From Thinopyrum elongatum (taxonomy: Eukaryota; Streptophyta; Magnoliopsida; Poales; Poaceae): a stretch of DNA of 64,000 bases. Each line of letters begins with the position of its first letter. Positions within the stretch are counted from its first letter, which is position 1. Of the stretch, positions 53,430-63,874 are shown in pieces. The position numbers and the translations under genes were made by a program. The DNA lies in contig CM022298.1 in assembly GCA_011799875.1 (NCBI GenBank), positions 190,300,423 through 190,364,422 of the forward strand, written 5' to 3'. The notes beneath the pieces are model-generated. The model made no database searches, was not told the origin of the DNA, and worked only from the letters and a program-made list of their open reading frames with translations.

Positions 53430-54200
53430 GCACGGCCCAACAGAGGCCCATTCCGGTGAAAAGGGCTGCCCGTTTTACTTGGTCAAAAGGTAGCAGGCCG
53501 GCCCACGAAAAGCCTGTTAACGGCCTGTTCGCATATAGCCCATTTACAGCCCGCTAACTCACGGCCCATTACGGCCTATCTGAATTAGGCCCAGTAGTGT
53601 CATCTGGGCCATCCAATATGATTCCAGCCCATTGTAACTTTTGGCCCATGTATGACCCATGACGTCTTTCGGCCCATACGAGGCCCTTTGTAACTCTGGG
53701 CCCATTAAAGGCCCGAGGTGAAACTGGCCCATAATGAACAGTGTATCGCTTTATACCCATTAACGACCCATTATTCCGTAGGCCGTTTCCAGCCCGTGTT
53801 AACTTTCGGCCTTCTAAGGGCCCATTTATTCTTGGGCTCATTTCCAGAATTCGGTTAATTACGGTCCGTTACTGGCCTGTTCCGCTTGTGGGCCAAATTC
53901 AGGCCGTGGTTACAGTCGGCCCGACTGTGGCCTGTTTACACGCTGGGCTGTTTTCATAGCGTCATAAAATATGGCCTATTAATGGCCCGTTATGGTCGGG
54001 CCATAAACAGACGATTTCCACTCTAGCCCGTTTACGGCCCATTTTGCGGACCGTTATTGGTCCACGAATAGTACAGCCCATGTTTGGCGAAACAATTATA
54101 CGGCCCGTAGATGGCCCATTGATTAGACGGCCCGTAGAAGGCCCATGGATCCTACGGCCCGTAGGAGGCCCATGGTCACTACAGCAGGTAGCAGGACCAT
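53430..54200. repeat. GGCCC-rich degenerate repeat region of CACTA-2
   Basis: Dozens of short units around GGCCCATT, GGCCCGTTA and GGCCCGTAG occur at 10-35-base spacing. Near 54,108-54,170 three units of about 27 bases (ACGGCCCGTAGAAGGCCCAT type) lie in tandem. They may be protein-binding subterminal repeats, like those of CACTA-1. Confidence 0.75.
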
Positions 54201-54374
54201 GGTTACAACAGTCCGTGTGTTGCCATGGTTATTGTGGCCTAGTTATAAAAATAGGTTATTGTGGCCACTAGAAAAACATGAGAAAAGAACTGCAGTGACT
54301 ACAAGCAAACAACTAAACAAGACAATAAGGAAATAAATAAGCAAGCAACTAACACTAGGCTATTATGGCTATTA

Positions 54375-54482
54375 CACATATTACATCCACTGGGCATCAA
54401 AGTTCGCCACCAGTGCAAATATAGGGAACAAAGCAACATATTACATACACTGGACGTCTAAATTGGCCACCAGTGCAAATAA
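54375..54482. repeat. Tandem pair of about 55 bp at the 3' end of the CACTA-2 gene
   Basis: ACATATTACATCCACTGG...GCCACCAGTGCAAATA and ACATATTACATACACTGG...GCCACCAGTGCAAATA lie next to each other, just beyond the stop codon at 54,529. Confidence 0.75.
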
Positions 54483-55104
54483 ACGCGGCTGCAAAACAAG
54501 TGCATAACTGAAACAACTTCAGCAGAGCTCAAGAAACGTTATCCTGGGTATCCACCATGCTGGCAGTAATCTTAGCAAGCTTATTAGCTTTCTCCTGTTT
54601 GGCGCTAAAATCCTCCAAAGCTTGTTGTTGCACCAGAAAGTATGCATTTGAATTCTCCAGGGACTTCCGCAGTCCTTCGCTTTCTTGTCGCAGCACAGCT
54701 AATCGATGTCTTTCAGCTTGTAGTTGAGACTCAAGAAACCGAACTGATTCAGACAGTGAGTTTGAATAGCTTGTGTCAGCGGTAGTGGCCAGTAACTCAA
54801 ACACTACACCAAGACAGGACTTTGGGGTTGTCTCACTGTCTTCAAGATAGTTTTCCTTAGCTATTTTATCAGCTTTGTTGGAGACCAACAAGGATGTCTC
54901 ACTATCCTGAACTTTATCTGCATTACTTCCTTTACCATTGCTTAATAAGGCACTCTTCCCCAATATTCTGTCAGCATTCTAAAAGAAGAAACAAGCAGAC
55001 ACATAACAGGTTTAGCATGTACTAGTATATGAAACTCATTTCGGTGAACCAGTTCATTAGTAAGGTGGACAGGATTAAACTACCAAGTCTTCTGTTGCCA
55101 AGTA

Positions 55105-55227
55105 CTCCTTCCGTCCCAAAATTCTTGTCTTAGATTTGTCAAGATACAGATGTATCTAACACTAAAACGTAACTAGATACATCCGCATTTAGACAAATCT
55201 AAGACAAGAATTTTGGGACGGAGGGAG
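55105..55227. mobile_element. Stowaway MITE (Tc1/mariner type), 123 bp
   Basis: Terminal inverted repeats CTCCTTCCGTCCCAAAATTC and its complement (GAATTTTGGGACGGAGGGAG) are flanked by TA on both sides (55,103-55,104 and 55,228-55,229). Left and right halves are almost complementary, so it is a foldback. This end type is typical of Triticeae Stowaway elements (Thalos/Athos group). It lies in an intron of the CACTA-2 gene. Confidence 0.92.
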
Positions 55228-56689
55228 TAGTACATAATAAAAGCATAAAACAAACATATATCTATGTCCTATGGTCACTGCATTGTCTTGCCAAATCAAA
55301 ATAGAGACACGGTTCAAATCATATCAGTTCAAGACAAAGCAGCACTGAAAGAATGCAAAGCGTGGGAAACTACACGGCACAACAAGATTTCAGATGGGTA
55401 CCACGGGTCTACATGTACAACAACACTATTGGCTCTGTTGTGATGCTAGTAATGTGCATGATATGAGAAGTCAACTGTATACACAATTGAAATTGAAATC
55501 AACAGAGCTATTTATAAGAGCAAACCTGTTAAAGAAACAAGCGTAAACATACCTGTTGTGCCATTGGAGTTTCGATTGGATTCTTCAATTTAAAAATAAG
55601 TTTGTATGAGTAAATACAGTGATACAAGAGCAAATCAGTATGCACGATAGCAATGAAATCTTAAATGAGAACAGTTATTCTTCTGGTTTAAGCACTTGTT
55701 CTACACGAACAGAGTACAGTAAAATGCAGGCATATAGTACTTAAAAATAAAAAATGAGCTCATAGACCTTACGACATTCTTGGTTTGGGACCAGTACAGA
55801 ACAAGGCGTTCCCAGTCATCGTCCAGTAAATGTGTCTCAGGAGAACGTAAGGGAATTTGATGAGTTTCTTTGCCAGTGAAGTACGTTTTCTTCAGGTAAT
55901 TCCGATACTGCCACCAAGCATTCTTGAAGATAGCAGAGGTATTAGCATAGGTTACGTCATCCTCAGTTTCCAAATCGGTCCTTCTCTATAGAGAAAAATG
56001 GGAAAATGTGATGTATTATAAGCATCATGGAGGTAGAATGTATGGGACAAAGCAAAGTAATTGCCATGAATAACATTACTTACATATAACTCCTAGACGA
56101 ACACCTTCAACTGGCATTTTCCTTCATCTTTAGTATAATATTTCCATGATGGGAAGATACGCACATAGGATTTAACAACATCAAATGCGTTAGATGCTAA
56201 ACTACGAATGGCTGGTTGTGCTTCCTCCACAGGAATAGGTGTACTAACTGGTGGAGTTGGGGTTCGCCGTGGTAGTACTGGCGCTTTGGGCACTGGAGCT
56301 GCCTTATTAACTGCTCTTGTTTGGGAGCTCTGTGGTGGAGATGGTGCTGTGTCAACAGGAGCTGGGTTACTATCTGCTGGGGTTGGGGTTAGATTGGGTG
56401 AAGCTGGTTCTCTATCCATCGCAGTAGGGTTACAATCTGCGAGAGTCTGGGTTATGTGTGGTAGGGCTGGTTCTTGTGCATGTACACCCGGGGTGCTATC
56501 TCCACCAAGAGGTAGCACTGTTTTATTTGAAGACCGTGTTTTTACTCCGCTAGATACTGCCATCACCCTCTCCAATTCAAATGGCTGATAAACAGGAAAC
56601 ATAGTTGAATGTACAGACCTTGTATGAGAGACAGATGCAATAGATAGTGTGGAAAAAAGAGGGCATGAAATAGTTGACATGTATATTGT

Positions 56690-57000
56690 TTAACTAAAAA
56701 GGATAGCATGACACAATTTCACATATATGATGTCTATCTAAACTGGATAGCATAGCATGACATAATTCAAAGATATGATGACTAACTAAACAGGATGGCA
56801 TGAGATAATTATATGATGTCTTTAGTAAAGAGGTTCGCATGACATAATTCACATACATGTTATCTAAGTAATCAGGATCGCATGATTTAATTCACATATG
56901 TGATTTATATGCTAAGCAGAGGGCATTCGCATATATGATGTCTATACTAAGAACATGGTGTTGAATGTTGTGTATATGATGTCTAAACTATGCGATGCAA
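56690..57000. repeat. Degenerate intron repeats in the CACTA-2 gene
   Basis: Units of about 50-60 bases of type GACATAATTCACATATATGA...AACAGGATGGCAT recur about six times. A related set is at 57,280-57,450. They sit in two successive introns. Confidence 0.65.
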
Positions 57001-58129
57001 GACACCATATGCATGATATGAGCAGTATAACCATGCCAAGTTAGAGCATACACCTTGGTGGGGGAATAGGACTGGTCATCTGTCTCTGAATCCATCTCTA
57101 AGGAGCTCTCGGGACCCAGCAAGAGATCTGCTTCGACAGGTAGCACTGTCTGCTCTGAATACCTTGTTTTCACTCCAGATTTTTCCATCACCCACTCAAA
57201 TGGCTGATTCACAGGAATAGTAGTTTAATGTACAAACATTGTTGACAAATGGAAATGTAATGAAGAAAAGGATGGGCAAGATATCATTCAAATATATGAT
57301 GCCTGGTTAAACAGGATGGCATTGCATATTTCACATATATTATGGCTGGCTAAAAGAGATGAGGCTGCATAATTCCCATATATGATATAGAAACTAAACA
57401 GGTGGCATTACAGAACATGTCTAAACTAAGCAGATGACATATATGATGTCGAAAGTAGGCACCGTAAGGCAACATATGCATGATATGACCAACATCATCA
57501 TGCCAAGTTAGAGCAAACACCTCGGGGGGTAAATAGGAGTGGTCAGCTCCGTATGAATCCGCCTCAGAACAGTTATCTTCCTCTGGATTACAATCTGGAG
57601 AGGGGGGGGTACCCACCATGGAGTGATGTCTGCATGACATTGTATTGCCGCGCAAAACTCTTCTCTTTTTCTCTACATGTTCAGCATGACTGTGTACAAT
57701 ATCTGACATGCATATGAAAAAATATAGTGAGATTATGTAACATGCAGAAATCTAGAGTGATGGCAACAACTAGTGGATGGATCCAAAAATAATGATAGCA
57801 TGCTGATGATAGCTTTAATTTAATAAAAAGACAGATGATGATTGCTTTACTATTTGTTTCCCACCCAAGATGAACAACATAGGCATACCCTAGGTGAACC
57901 AGATAATAGACAGAGATACTATTCATTGCTGCCTCGATACGTGCCCCACAAGTAATTTTAAAACTCAAGTTTGAACATTAATTTGGACCCGACTTGGAGT
58001 CTAAGAGGTGAGCAGGACAATAAAGTAGCAGGTCCAAGTGGATGTTTTGCTCCATTCCTTTCAACAAAATGCATGAATAATTGAATAGTAGAGTGCCATA
58101 GGAAAATTTCCTATTGCTATGTTTTTCCT

Positions 58130-59331
58130 TCACTTTTTCCTTTGAACCAAAATAGCCCTAATGGATTGACATGAATGTAGATTAATAAATGATGCGACAA
58201 GTGTACAACCTCTTTGCCGTAGCCGTGTCGACCTCAACATCATTGGGTTGGTCGCTAAAGAAGTTGCGGTAGAGGTGGCTAACGGAGGTGTGGAGGAAGA
58301 TCTGAGCAATTTGTAGACAGCATCCAGGGCACTGCTCTGTTGTGATGGATGGTTCCGTCGTTGGAGCAGCTCCGGCGAGCCGTAAGACATCGAGGCTGAA
58401 GCAGTACAAGACAACCATCATTAATCTCAAGTGGGATTCTAATAGCATCTCCAATAGATGATGTAAAATACATTACCAAAAAGTGACAGATGTAAAATTT
58501 ACATCACCAAAAAACACCTGACTACAACAGATGAGGTAAAAACTGTTGACTTTGAACTTAACTGTTGAAACTGAAATTTACTGTGGAATCTGAATGTTAC
58601 TGTCAAAACTGAACGCACTGGTAGCAGAGAGGCACTTCACATGTAGTTTAGGCAGCTCGAGCACTAGTAGTAGAGAAACAGTGATCTAAATCAGCAGGCG
58701 ATCGACGAGGAACAGAGTAGCAGATAGCAGCCGGAGCAGCAGCGCCTGGAGGAGCAGCGTGAACTAGAGCCAGAGCAGCAACTCATGCAGCTGCAGCAGC
58801 CTGTGTACCAGCATCAACAGCGCGAGCGAGAGCGAGAGCAAGAGCAGAGCAGCAGCACGAGTGAGGGGGAGAGCAAAGCAGTAGCGTGATCGAGCAAGAG
58901 CCGAAGCAGCAGGAGCAGCGCGAGCGAGTGAGCGAGAGCAGGAGTAGCAGCAGCAGATCCGGCTGGTATGGCCGCCGCCGCCGAAGGGGCCTCGCACTGG
59001 GGGAGAGCCACCGTGGAGATGTCGCCCGCGGCGCCGGCTTCGAGGTAGCCATGCCATGGGGGTGCGGGATGAAGCACCGTCGGTGCCGGGAGGTCGAGTT
59101 AAGGAGAAGGTGCGATGCGATGAGTCTACAACCTCTTTGGTGGCGCCGAGTAGGCCTCGGCTTCGTCCGAGGAGTCGATGAGGATGTTGCGGTTCCGGTG
59201 GAGCAGGTTAAGGCGGCGCTGTGGGGATGGATCAACCGCGATAGACGAGGCGATTGTCGGAGCAGCTCCTTGGAGGTGAAGGACGGGGCGGCTGAACTGG
59301 CGGGACGACGAGATCGACGACGGATCCTCAT
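58130..59331 (-). pseudogene. Possible 5' exons of the CACTA-2 gene, duplicated
   Basis: Two minus-strand stretches, 58,380-58,180 and 59,290-59,085, encode related sequence: SPELLQRR...RQRGCTLVAS and SKELLRQS...HQRGCRLIAS. Between them lies an AG/CAG-rich simple stretch (58,730-58,960). They may be two copies of a 5' exon region. No reliable start or exon join can be fixed. Confidence 0.4.
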
Positions 59332-59540
59332 CTGGGGAGGTGGATGAGGGACGTCATGCTGTTGCGGTGGATGACGTCGTCGGGGAAGAGGCTCCGGCTG
59401 GGCAGTGGTGGGGTGGTGGATGGAGGAGGGTGGGGTTTCGCGGCTGGAGCAGAGAGGTTATGGCGGCCTGGGATTTCGAATGGCGAAAAGGAGGTGATGG
59501 GAGGGGGGAACCATGACTTAGGGACGCGCTTGTCCAAAAT

Positions 59541-60479
59541 GTAGGGTGTGTTACAAAAGTACCCCCACCAATTTGAACTAGCGGCCCTTTCGGCTCAGGG
59601 TTAGAAGGGGGATTTCGCGTGTCGGGATTTGGCAGCTGGAGGGAGTTTTCGCGCGTGTTGTAAATTCGGGATAGCGAGGCGCGAGTTTTGGGAGCATGAT
59701 ATCTAGATTTTATGGATATAACAAGGTGCGGGTTGAATTTTAGGGACAAGCCTAATGTGTAATATTGTACGTACCAAATCAATTCGCACTTCCCTCAACG
59801 AAAAAAAAGAAAAAAAAACTATTCGCACCACACAAAGAGAGAGTCTTGTCCTGTTTTACTGTACAAATGATATTCAAAGCAATGAATCCATGTTATGTCC
59901 AATTAAATTTTTCTGCTGGCTGTATAATGCATGTAACCTACTCATACCAACATTTTAGTGCATTCCAAATGTCTATACTACCGCTGCAATTCGAACTAAA
60001 TTTGAATTCGTTTCTCTATTTGAATAAGAATATACAATCATGATTGTTGCCAACTTAAACCATCATTCGTGTATTATCTTAACAACACACCGCATGATTA
60101 CTATAGAGATAGATATGAACTATGTGTACGATATGTAACTCGAATTCAAAATTTTGAATACGCTGGATGTTGATTCCAAATAATAGTACATTTGATGTAC
60201 TAACTAGATCTTCACAATCTAAACCATGTTCCATACGTACACCGTGTTTATCACACAAAGTATAGTGCCCCGCCCCCTACATTATGACAAGTATTTAGCC
60301 CTGAGCTGCAAAAGCCACACATTATCACAAATTATAATCAATGTTCTATATATTATATGTAGTATAACATGTTCATAACCACACCATGCGTATCACCATT
60401 ATATATATAATTCATGCATGCGTCGGTTTAAAACACTATGATGTCTTCTTCAAATATCCGAATCCACTTTTTTATAATG
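59541..60479. other. AT-rich stretch, no gene seen
   Basis: 59,541-59,760 is mixed sequence of leader type. 59,761-60,479 is AT-rich with ACGTAC, ATTCGAAC and ATATAT words, and no open frame with family features. A short inverted run CGAATTCAAAATTTTGAAT lies at about 60,141-60,159. Confidence 0.5.
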
Positions 60480-61900
60480 AATTATGATCTCTATTCGTCC
60501 TTTACACCCACACAATCCTCTTCTCTTTGTAGCTAGCGCTAACTTTCTATCGTGCATGCACACGCCCGCTCCCCTCTCATCCTCCCTCAGCGTCCCCTCC
60601 ATCGCGCACATTCGTTATTTCTCTTTAGGTCGTTCACCCACGGTGTCTGTGGGCCCCCCGGCTACTTCTTTCCGGCATACACCGGTCGATATACCTCTCT
60701 AGCCAAGTGTGCCTACCACAAACACACACTTCCCCTCTTCTCTTCTCACCGTCCATGCCCCCCTATGTCCAATACGGTTCCATGCAGGTGCACACTCCTG
60801 CCCCTCTTTTCATCGATCTCATACTCGCACACTCCTCCCCCCTCAACATAGTAGGCCTCTCGCACCACCTCCTAGCTGCACCCCTCTCCCCCTGTCCGTC
60901 TCTCTGGACCTTATTTGCTTCTAACACATGCATGCATGTATACCTACCGATCTCCCTATGTATAGCTAGGTCGACTATAATTCTTTTTCCCCACGCACCA
61001 ATCGACGTACCTCACTAGTTATGTCTCTCCCTTTCTCCAACACACGACGATTGATCTTCCTATGTAGTTACGTCTGCTTACCACAACCATATCGTCCCCC
61101 CTCATCATCCTTGCATACCTCCCGACCCGTCTCTCACACGCACGTGCATAGACAGGCAGACATCCCCTCTCTTATTGATACTGCACTCGTACCCTCCATT
61201 TGTCTCGCGGACTCTCCCACCATTTGTGAGAAGCAAATCCACCACCAACCCTCCGACACTCTACCTTTGTCTCTCTCCCAACATTATTCCTCTGCTACAC
61301 ATATGCATGGATGCCGATCGATCTCCCTCAATACATAGCTAGGTCTCTCTCCTGCTCCACACATATACCAGTCGATCTACCTCTCTATAGTTAGGTCTCT
61401 GCCCCCCCCCACACACACCGATAGTCGAACATTGTAGGTAGGTATCCATGCTACAGAGACAAACTGCACCTCTGCCCTCTCACATCCAGTAGGCCAGCCG
61501 CCCTGTAGCTTTGACATGGGCAAACACAAATTCGATGGCACTCTTTATCGATCGCGCACCCACACACTTCATCGGTGTTTTCGATTCTATCGATATCTCA
61601 CGCCGATGATCCCTCCACTCTCTTCTCGTGGATCGCTCCCTCTATATATGATATATCCATGACTCTGTTTCAAACACATTGCATATGTTACATTTTTTGT
61701 TTGAGATATCATCGACACATTGCCTCTGTTTCGCACAAACCATCTCTCTCACACCCACCCACGTACGTTCTTGCATGTAAAGAAGAGGTGCACGCACGAC
61801 GCACGTACTCACGTCTTGTTCTCGGCCACACCCACGTGGGTACACGGTGGAGTTCATTTCTGTACGAAAAGGCAGCCCACGTGATAATTTGACGCGTGTA
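60480..61900. repeat. Pyrimidine-rich low-complexity region
   Basis: CT- and CACA-rich sequence with recurring phrases such as CTCTCTAGTTAGGTCTCTCC, CGATCTACCTCTCTA and CACACACACC (near 60,700, 61,010, 61,330 and 61,390). Its open frames (proline, serine, histidine and leucine rich) are products of composition. No gene is called. It may be a decayed repeat. Confidence 0.55.
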
Positions 61901-62048
61901 ACGGTTGTTTACTCGAAGGAGGGTCGTGTACCACGCGTAGACGGAACAAAGTTCGACTTGACATGTTAGTATTAAATAAAGTTAAATTCCTCAATGGCAC
62001 GTACAGAATATAAAATGATTGTCGTCGAGAAAAAAGAAATCCGCTCCA

Positions 62049-62056
62049 CTATATAC
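62049..62056 (+). promoter_or_regulatory. Candidate TATA box
   Basis: CTATATAC in CTCCACTATATACAATG, followed by a pyrimidine-rich stretch and a GC-rich 200-base block that looks like a leader. Only position and composition support it. Confidence 0.3.
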
Positions 62057-62079
62057 AATGTAGCCTGCCTGCCGGGGTT

Positions 62080-63260
62080 TGTCTCTCGTCACACTATCTC
62101 ACACAAGGCGGCGGTGGCCTCTCTCTCTCACCATTGGTCACTGATCCGGCCGCATCCAGTCCGCCGGCGGAAAGGGAGGATGTGCATCGTTTCTCCGTTC
62201 GACGGCGTTGAGGTAGCACGTCCCGATCTGCGGTACCCACCGTTCTCTCTGACCAAGCTCCGGCGCGGTAGGGCCTTCGCCACTTGCTCGCTGCCGTAGT
62301 ATGGGCAGATCCCGGCCGCCGGCGCCCTCCTAGTTACATCTTGACGACCCTCAGGTACAACTTCCTCCGGCCTTGCTCCACTGCCCATCTTTCCACGTTG
62401 CTGCATGTGGAAAATCCTGCATGTGGATCTTCTGTAGTTCTTTGCTTAAAACGTATCTCGGCCGGCGTACTTTCCATCTTGCAATCTCGTCCTCAAACCA
62501 TTTTTGATAAACCACCATGCTGCTATATTTCCCTTATGACATGGAATATGCTTCTTTTTGTCAGCGTATGTTTCTTCAACTCCCCTTATTGGGCAGTAAT
62601 TGTTTCCTTTCTACCTCTTTTTGCAAATAGGGCTATCCATTTCACCTCGTTGCTATTGCGACCTTTTGGTGAACTGCACAAATCACTTTTTTCTTAAGAG
62701 TGTTTTGTGCAGTTCCGCCAAAATGTCACACGGGGAACGTTTTTTACATTTCTGTGGGACTGCAGAAAGGGAGATTGGTTTTGCTATCCTCCTCGTCCAA
62801 CTCCGTGCATAATCTTCTCCAACAAGTAGTTAGTCCTAAAGAGAGATCGCAGAGGTGATCGGCTTCTATTTGTGTGTGTTATGTTTCATCATCTAGTTTC
62901 ACTATTATTGTAATCACAATGACTGAATATCTTTGCAAACAGGGATGACCAGCTCGATTTTAGTGGAACTGCACAAAATGATCGGATTGTGATGTCCTCC
63001 ATACACCTCTTTCTTGGCTACAGAGCTGCGTGAAACTAGCTGCCAACCAATGAACATTGTGCCCAGGAAATGGAGCCATGCCTACGAACAGCATCGATCA
63101 ATTATATATTTTTATTTATTTGTACACCTTCTCACAACTTTGTCTTCAGTTGTGATGTGAATATTGGCACTGATCTGTGAACCATTGAGATGCATTAGTA
63201 GCCATGGTAGTTTCATTTGTATTTGATGGAATGTTGTAACGAGACAATCTTGAGGCAAGA
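62080..63260 (+). ncRNA. Candidate spliced transcription unit, nature unknown
   Basis: Downstream of the TATA-like site is a GC-rich block (62,100-62,340). A donor-like CCTCAGGTACAA follows at about 62,349-62,360, and an acceptor-like TTTGCAAACAGGGATG at about 62,933-62,948. Then comes ordinary low-repeat sequence with no long open frame. This could be a non-coding RNA or the remains of a gene, or nothing. A plus frame of 137 codons (62,284-62,697) shows no family feature. Confidence 0.22.
62660..62729. repeat. Imperfect hairpin with arms of about 28 bases
   Basis: GACCTTTTGGTGAACTGCAC...CAC pairs with GTGTTTTGTGCAGTTCCGCC...GTC, with a loop of about 14 bases (TTTTTTCTTAAGAG). A third copy of the core, GGAACTGCACAAAA, lies at 62,965-62,978. 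Confidence 0.65.
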
Positions 63261-63568
63261 GGACACATGAATCCTAAGTTGAAACCTTTTTTTTCTGCGG
63301 GAACCAAAGTTGAAACCTTCATAGCATCACATTACAATTTCATTATGCTGGAAAATTATGCGTACATATAAACAAATCCTGAAAGATTGATGACAATGCC
63401 AGAAACAATTCAACTTCGTTTCGCCGACATGTGGGACATCCTTCATCCGACTCCACCTGCCATGCAGCAATATTGGGTGCACAACTGCAGGGGAGATTCA
63501 CCCCGGTCATTGCGCCGCAGTAATAATGACTAGTGAGCAGTCAAATCACAGAGCCCCACCTTCGCCAC

Positions 63569-63680
63569 AGTAAGTTGCTCGAACGAAGCAACCATCATTT
63601 CTCTCTTCGTTGAATCCGCTGGTACTCCAATATTCCCAGAGTAATAAGTTGCTAGGGCGAAGCAACCATCACTTCACCTT
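63569..63680. repeat. Pair of short direct repeats with inner inverted repeat
   Basis: AGTTGCTCGAACGAAGCAACC and AGTTGCTAGGGCGAAGCAACC type units (GTTGCT/AGCAAC pair) lie about 80 bases apart, each followed by ATCAYTTC. Confidence 0.6.
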
Positions 63681-63822
63681 TCCCATAGTAAGTACTACCT
63701 CCTTTTTTTATTCTAGAAACAACCACACGTGAATATTGGACGGTAGCAGCACAACAACTGAATAAAAAATCAAAACCAACCAATGAACTACTACTAATGG
63801 TGAGCGTTTGCTAGTATCATGT

Positions 63823-63874
63823 ACTCCGTTTGTCCATGTATATAGGGCTTAATGCATTTTTCGAGACTAACTTT
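63823..63874. mobile_element. Fragment resembling a Stowaway MITE end
   Basis: ACTCCGTTTGTCCATGTATA and TTTTTCGAGACTAACTTTG resemble the left part of a Triticeae MITE. It breaks off at 63,874, where another element begins. No right end is visible. Confidence 0.35.

Larger units (their letters stand above)
54529..57709 (-). pseudogene. CACTA-2 multi-exon gene, TnpA-like by structure
   Basis: Exons bounded by GT/AG on minus are about 57,709-57,521, 57,203-57,054, 56,584-56,105, 55,980-55,773, 55,585-55,553 and 54,978-54,529 (stop). The third exon is proline/threonine-rich. The fourth encodes AWWQYRNYLKKTYFTGKE and DDDWERLVLYW, resembling the plant En/Spm transposase core. The last has a coiled coil (SVRFLESQLQAERHRLAVLR). 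Such proteins bind CACTA ends. No stop lies inside these exons, so it may still be translatable; the start is not fixed (ATG 57,709 is the simplest). I keep it as a pseudogene because upstream exons are unclear. Confidence 0.58.
53046..59540 (-). mobile_element. CACTA-2: CACTA-like element with TnpA-like gene, right end not found
   Basis: The left terminus CACTACAAAAAAATACACTT at 53,046 interrupts an old frame. Inside are a GGCCC-rich region (53,430-54,200), then a minus-strand multi-exon gene (54,529-57,709 and upstream). I did not find the complementary ...GTAGTG end, so the right edge (about 59,540) is only where the gene-like GC-rich leader ends. No TNP2-type gene is present. If it is a CACTA element, it is non-autonomous. 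Confidence 0.55.

Noticed and set aside
54529..57709. Ordinary host gene on minus
   Set aside because: Exon content (En/Spm-like core, coiled coil), the neighbouring CACTA-type terminus and GGCCC field favour a transposon gene, although the open exons leave some doubt.
60484..61338. Open frames of 70-105 codons rich in Pro, Ser, His and Leu
   Set aside because: Explained by CT/CA-rich composition; no start context or conserved motif.
62128..62406. Minus-strand open frame of 92 codons in the candidate transcription unit
   Set aside because: No family feature and opposite to the TATA-like and splice-like signals; length is expected by chance in GC-rich DNA.
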